From the NCBI RefSeq assembly GCF_001038485.1, contig NZ_LDUE01000065.1, forward strand, positions 1 to 64,000: a stretch of DNA of 64,000 nucleotides, read 5' to 3'. This document shows positions 62,911-64,000 of this stretch, in pieces. This DNA comes from Ornithinibacillus californiensis. Lineage in GTDB: Bacteria > Bacillota > Bacilli > Bacillales > Amphibacillaceae. A program made the position numbers and the translations under genes. Each line of letters starts with the position of its first letter. Position 1 is the first letter of the stretch. The notes beneath the pieces were generated by a model, which saw only the letters and a list, made by a program, of their open reading frames with translations, was not told the origin of the DNA and ran no database searches.

Positions 62911-63500
62911 TCAGCTTCTCCTTTTTGGTCCTTAGTTTTTTCTACAAACCGTTCTAAAGAATGATAGATTTCCTTTTTTATATGATCAGAAACAAAGTTT
63001 TCCAATTGTTGCTGATTGGTGATTTGGTGTTTTTCCCTTGCTTCTTTTTCATAGAATGATATTCGACCTGGGATTTGGCCAAGAATATCATGGATAACAT
63101 CGCCTTCTAATTTTCTATCAATTGGTAAATTATATTTTTCTGATAAGCTTCGTATCATATCTGGTCCTTGGTTATTAACAAATTGATTCAAAGCAGGTGT
63201 TAGTTTTTGTGTTGTTAAATTCTGTGTTGCGTGTTTGTGTATTTTGGGTTTTGGAATACTTAAATCGTCAATGTTTGCTAATTCATTAGGGGATAGCCCA
63301 ATGTGTAATGTTCCATCCAATCGTTCTATTTTCAGTTGGTCGAAGTGATACTCAATTTTATCGATAGAAGAGCTTTTATTTTCCTGTAATTGCCTCTCTA
63401 ACTGATCTACTTTTGCTTCTAGAACGCTGATTTGTTCACCTTGTCTGTAAGCAATCTGTTGTAATTCGTATATATAATTATTCCATTCGTACATATTCAT
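62907..63500 (-). CDS. gerPC: spore germination protein GerPC
   Basis: A 197-aa protein, the largest of the GerP set. The N-terminal coiled coil is MNMYEWNNYIYELQQIAYRQ, then EQISVLEAKVDQLERQLQE. The central IERLDGTLHIGLSPNEL is the family signature, and a helical C-terminal domain ends in FVEKTKDQKGEAE. GGGGGG lies 8 bases ahead of the ATG. The stop overlaps gerPD. Confidence 0.92.
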   Translation of the reverse strand: MNMYEWNNYIYELQQIAYRQGEQISVLEAKVDQLERQLQENKSSSIDKIEYHFDQLKIERLDGTLHIGLSPNELANIDDLSIPKPKIHKHATQNLTTQKLTPALNQFVNNQGPDMIRSLSEKYNLPIDRKLEGDVIHDILGQIPGRISFYEKEAREKHQITNQQQLENFVSDHIKKEIYHSLERFVEKTKDQKGEAE

Positions 63501-63585
63501 AGCTTAATCCCCCCTTCACAAAAAATTAGGTAGTAATTATGGGCAGATACCTATGAATATCGTATGCAGGCAGGTGAAATTTGTG

Positions 63586-63795
63586 CTAAGGGGAGAGCGG
63601 TGTTAGTTGTACTAAAGGTTCGACTTGTTCTTGAGGTAATGCTTCTTCTGCTAATTCAGTGAACTGTCCGGAGTTATAAAGCTCGGAATTGGCTTGAATT
63701 GCCCCAGTACTCCCGATTTGTAAAACGGAGGAGTTACTAATAGCTCCTACCTTTAATAGATTAATATGAATAGACTGATGTACCGTTATATTCAT
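63586..63795 (-). CDS. gerPB: spore germination protein GerPB
   Basis: A 69-aa protein with the GerPB pattern: MNITVHQSIHINLLKVGAIS, then SSVLQIGSTGAIQANSELYNSGQF and a tail rich in Glu, Gln and Pro. TTTGGAGTGAG is 5 bases from the ATG at 63795. A GTG three codons earlier lies in that site and is rejected. It follows gerPA by 16 bp. Confidence 0.92.
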   Translation of the reverse strand: MNITVHQSIHINLLKVGAISNSSVLQIGSTGAIQANSELYNSGQFTELAEEALPQEQVEPLVQLTPLSP

Positions 63796-63811
63796 TGAAC
63801 TCACTCCAAAT

Positions 63812-64000
63812 TTAGGTTACAGGCTGATCAATTTTATCTTTGTCATAAACATATATGTTTGAATTCTCTAAATCGATACGTATTCCATCTCCTGTATTAA
63901 ATGATCCACCACCAGCATAAGTCTTTGCACTACTTTCCGGATTCATGGAGTATACATCTCCAATATTAAATATGCTGGATGATGAAATGCTATTTACTTT
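63812..64000 (-). CDS. gerPA: spore germination protein GerPA, C-terminal part
   Basis: The last 62 codons and stop of a frame that enters from the right edge: KVNSISSSSIFNIGDVYSMN, then PESSAKTYAGGGSFNTGDGIRI and an acidic end. The NIGDVY...KTYAGGGSFNTGD blocks are the GerPA/GerPF family core. Gene order makes it gerPA. Only the first dozen or so residues and the operon's SigK-type promoter are missing from the window. Confidence 0.9.
   Translation of the reverse strand, partial: KVNSISSSSIFNIGDVYSMNPESSAKTYAGGGSFNTGDGIRIDLENSNIYVYDKDKIDQPVT

Noticed and set aside
1-64000. CRISPR arrays, tRNA and rRNA genes
   Set aside because: No regularly spaced direct repeats, cloverleaf-like segments or rRNA stretches were noticed; the tandem similarity at 9.3-9.9 kb is a gene duplication.

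Overview
The window is a stretch of AT-rich chromosome from an endospore-forming member of the Bacillaceae (Firmicutes). The evidence is two alpha/beta-type SASP genes, yhaL, a gerP operon, comK, AddAB in place of RecBCD, ribosome-binding sites of the AGGAGG type and frequent TTG/GTG starts. Gene content and order resemble the yheA-yhaR-...-prsA-...-hit-ecsAB-...-hemEHY-...-lplJ-comK-...-addBA region of Bacillus subtilis (comparison from memory). The opuA insertion suggests a salt-tolerant lineage such as Oceanobacillus or Virgibacillus, but that is inference.

Layout. 1-255: the end of an IS256-family element running off the left edge. 0.3-9.1 kb: a cation-efflux (CDF) pump, a small IDEAL-domain protein, a chemotaxis receptor without HAMP, an MFS exporter, a P-loop protein, a membrane-anchored metalloprotease, a phospholipase C-like protein and fumarase. 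9.3-9.9 kb: a tandem pair of SASP genes. 10.1-14.5 kb: msmX with a cre-like site, a PucR-type regulator, yheA, a lipoprotein, yhaR and yhzD. 14.6-17.7 kb: a five-gene operon made of an XRE regulator, two paralogous small membrane proteins and the YhaQ/YhaP ABC exporter. 18.1-24.3 kb: the yhaO-yhaN-(GbsR-type regulator)-yhaM-yhaL group, with a LexA-like box ahead of yhaO. 24.4-27.4 kb: prsA, two small membrane proteins, yhaI and a second GbsR-type regulator. 27.7-31.8 kb: a glycine-betaine transporter (opuAA-opuAB-opuAC) with an extra opuAC paralog. 31.8-33.4 kb: yhaH, trpP (with a TRAP-like leader) and hit. 33.5-33.85 kb: no gene, but a highly folded region that is probably an unrecognised structured RNA. 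34-38 kb: ecsAB, two small membrane proteins and the yhaA amidohydrolase. 38.2-42.7 kb: a PAP2 phosphatase, an MFS transporter and liaF-liaS-liaR. 42.8-44.3 kb: bdbC with a thioredoxin-like partner, and hmoB. 44.7-48.2 kb: hemE-hemH-hemY. 48.3-52.5 kb: pepF, yhfH, yhfI and lplJ. 52.6-54.7 kb: a 50-aa gene, comK, a yhjD-like gene with a LexA-like box, and yhjE. 54.8-62.0 kb: addB-addA. 62.06-64.0 kb: gerPF-E-D-C-B and part of gerPA, in operon order A to F on the minus strand.

Functional themes are spore formation and germination (SASPs, yhaL, gerP), DNA repair and competence (yhaON, yhaM, comK, addAB, two LexA-like boxes), secretion and envelope stress (prsA, ecsAB, bdbC, liaFSR), osmoprotection (opuA) and heme synthesis and turnover (hemEHY, hmoB). 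Terminator hairpins separate most of the units and are listed individually.

The most unusual signals are the folded region between hit and ecsA, a two-member repeat family (short copy after yheA, long copy with three internal inserts after yhaP), a TRAP-type triplet array in the trpP leader, a three-half-site operator ahead of the XRE-YhaQP operon, and an AddB whose Walker A motif carries Glu at the usual Gly position. No tRNA, rRNA or CRISPR array was seen.
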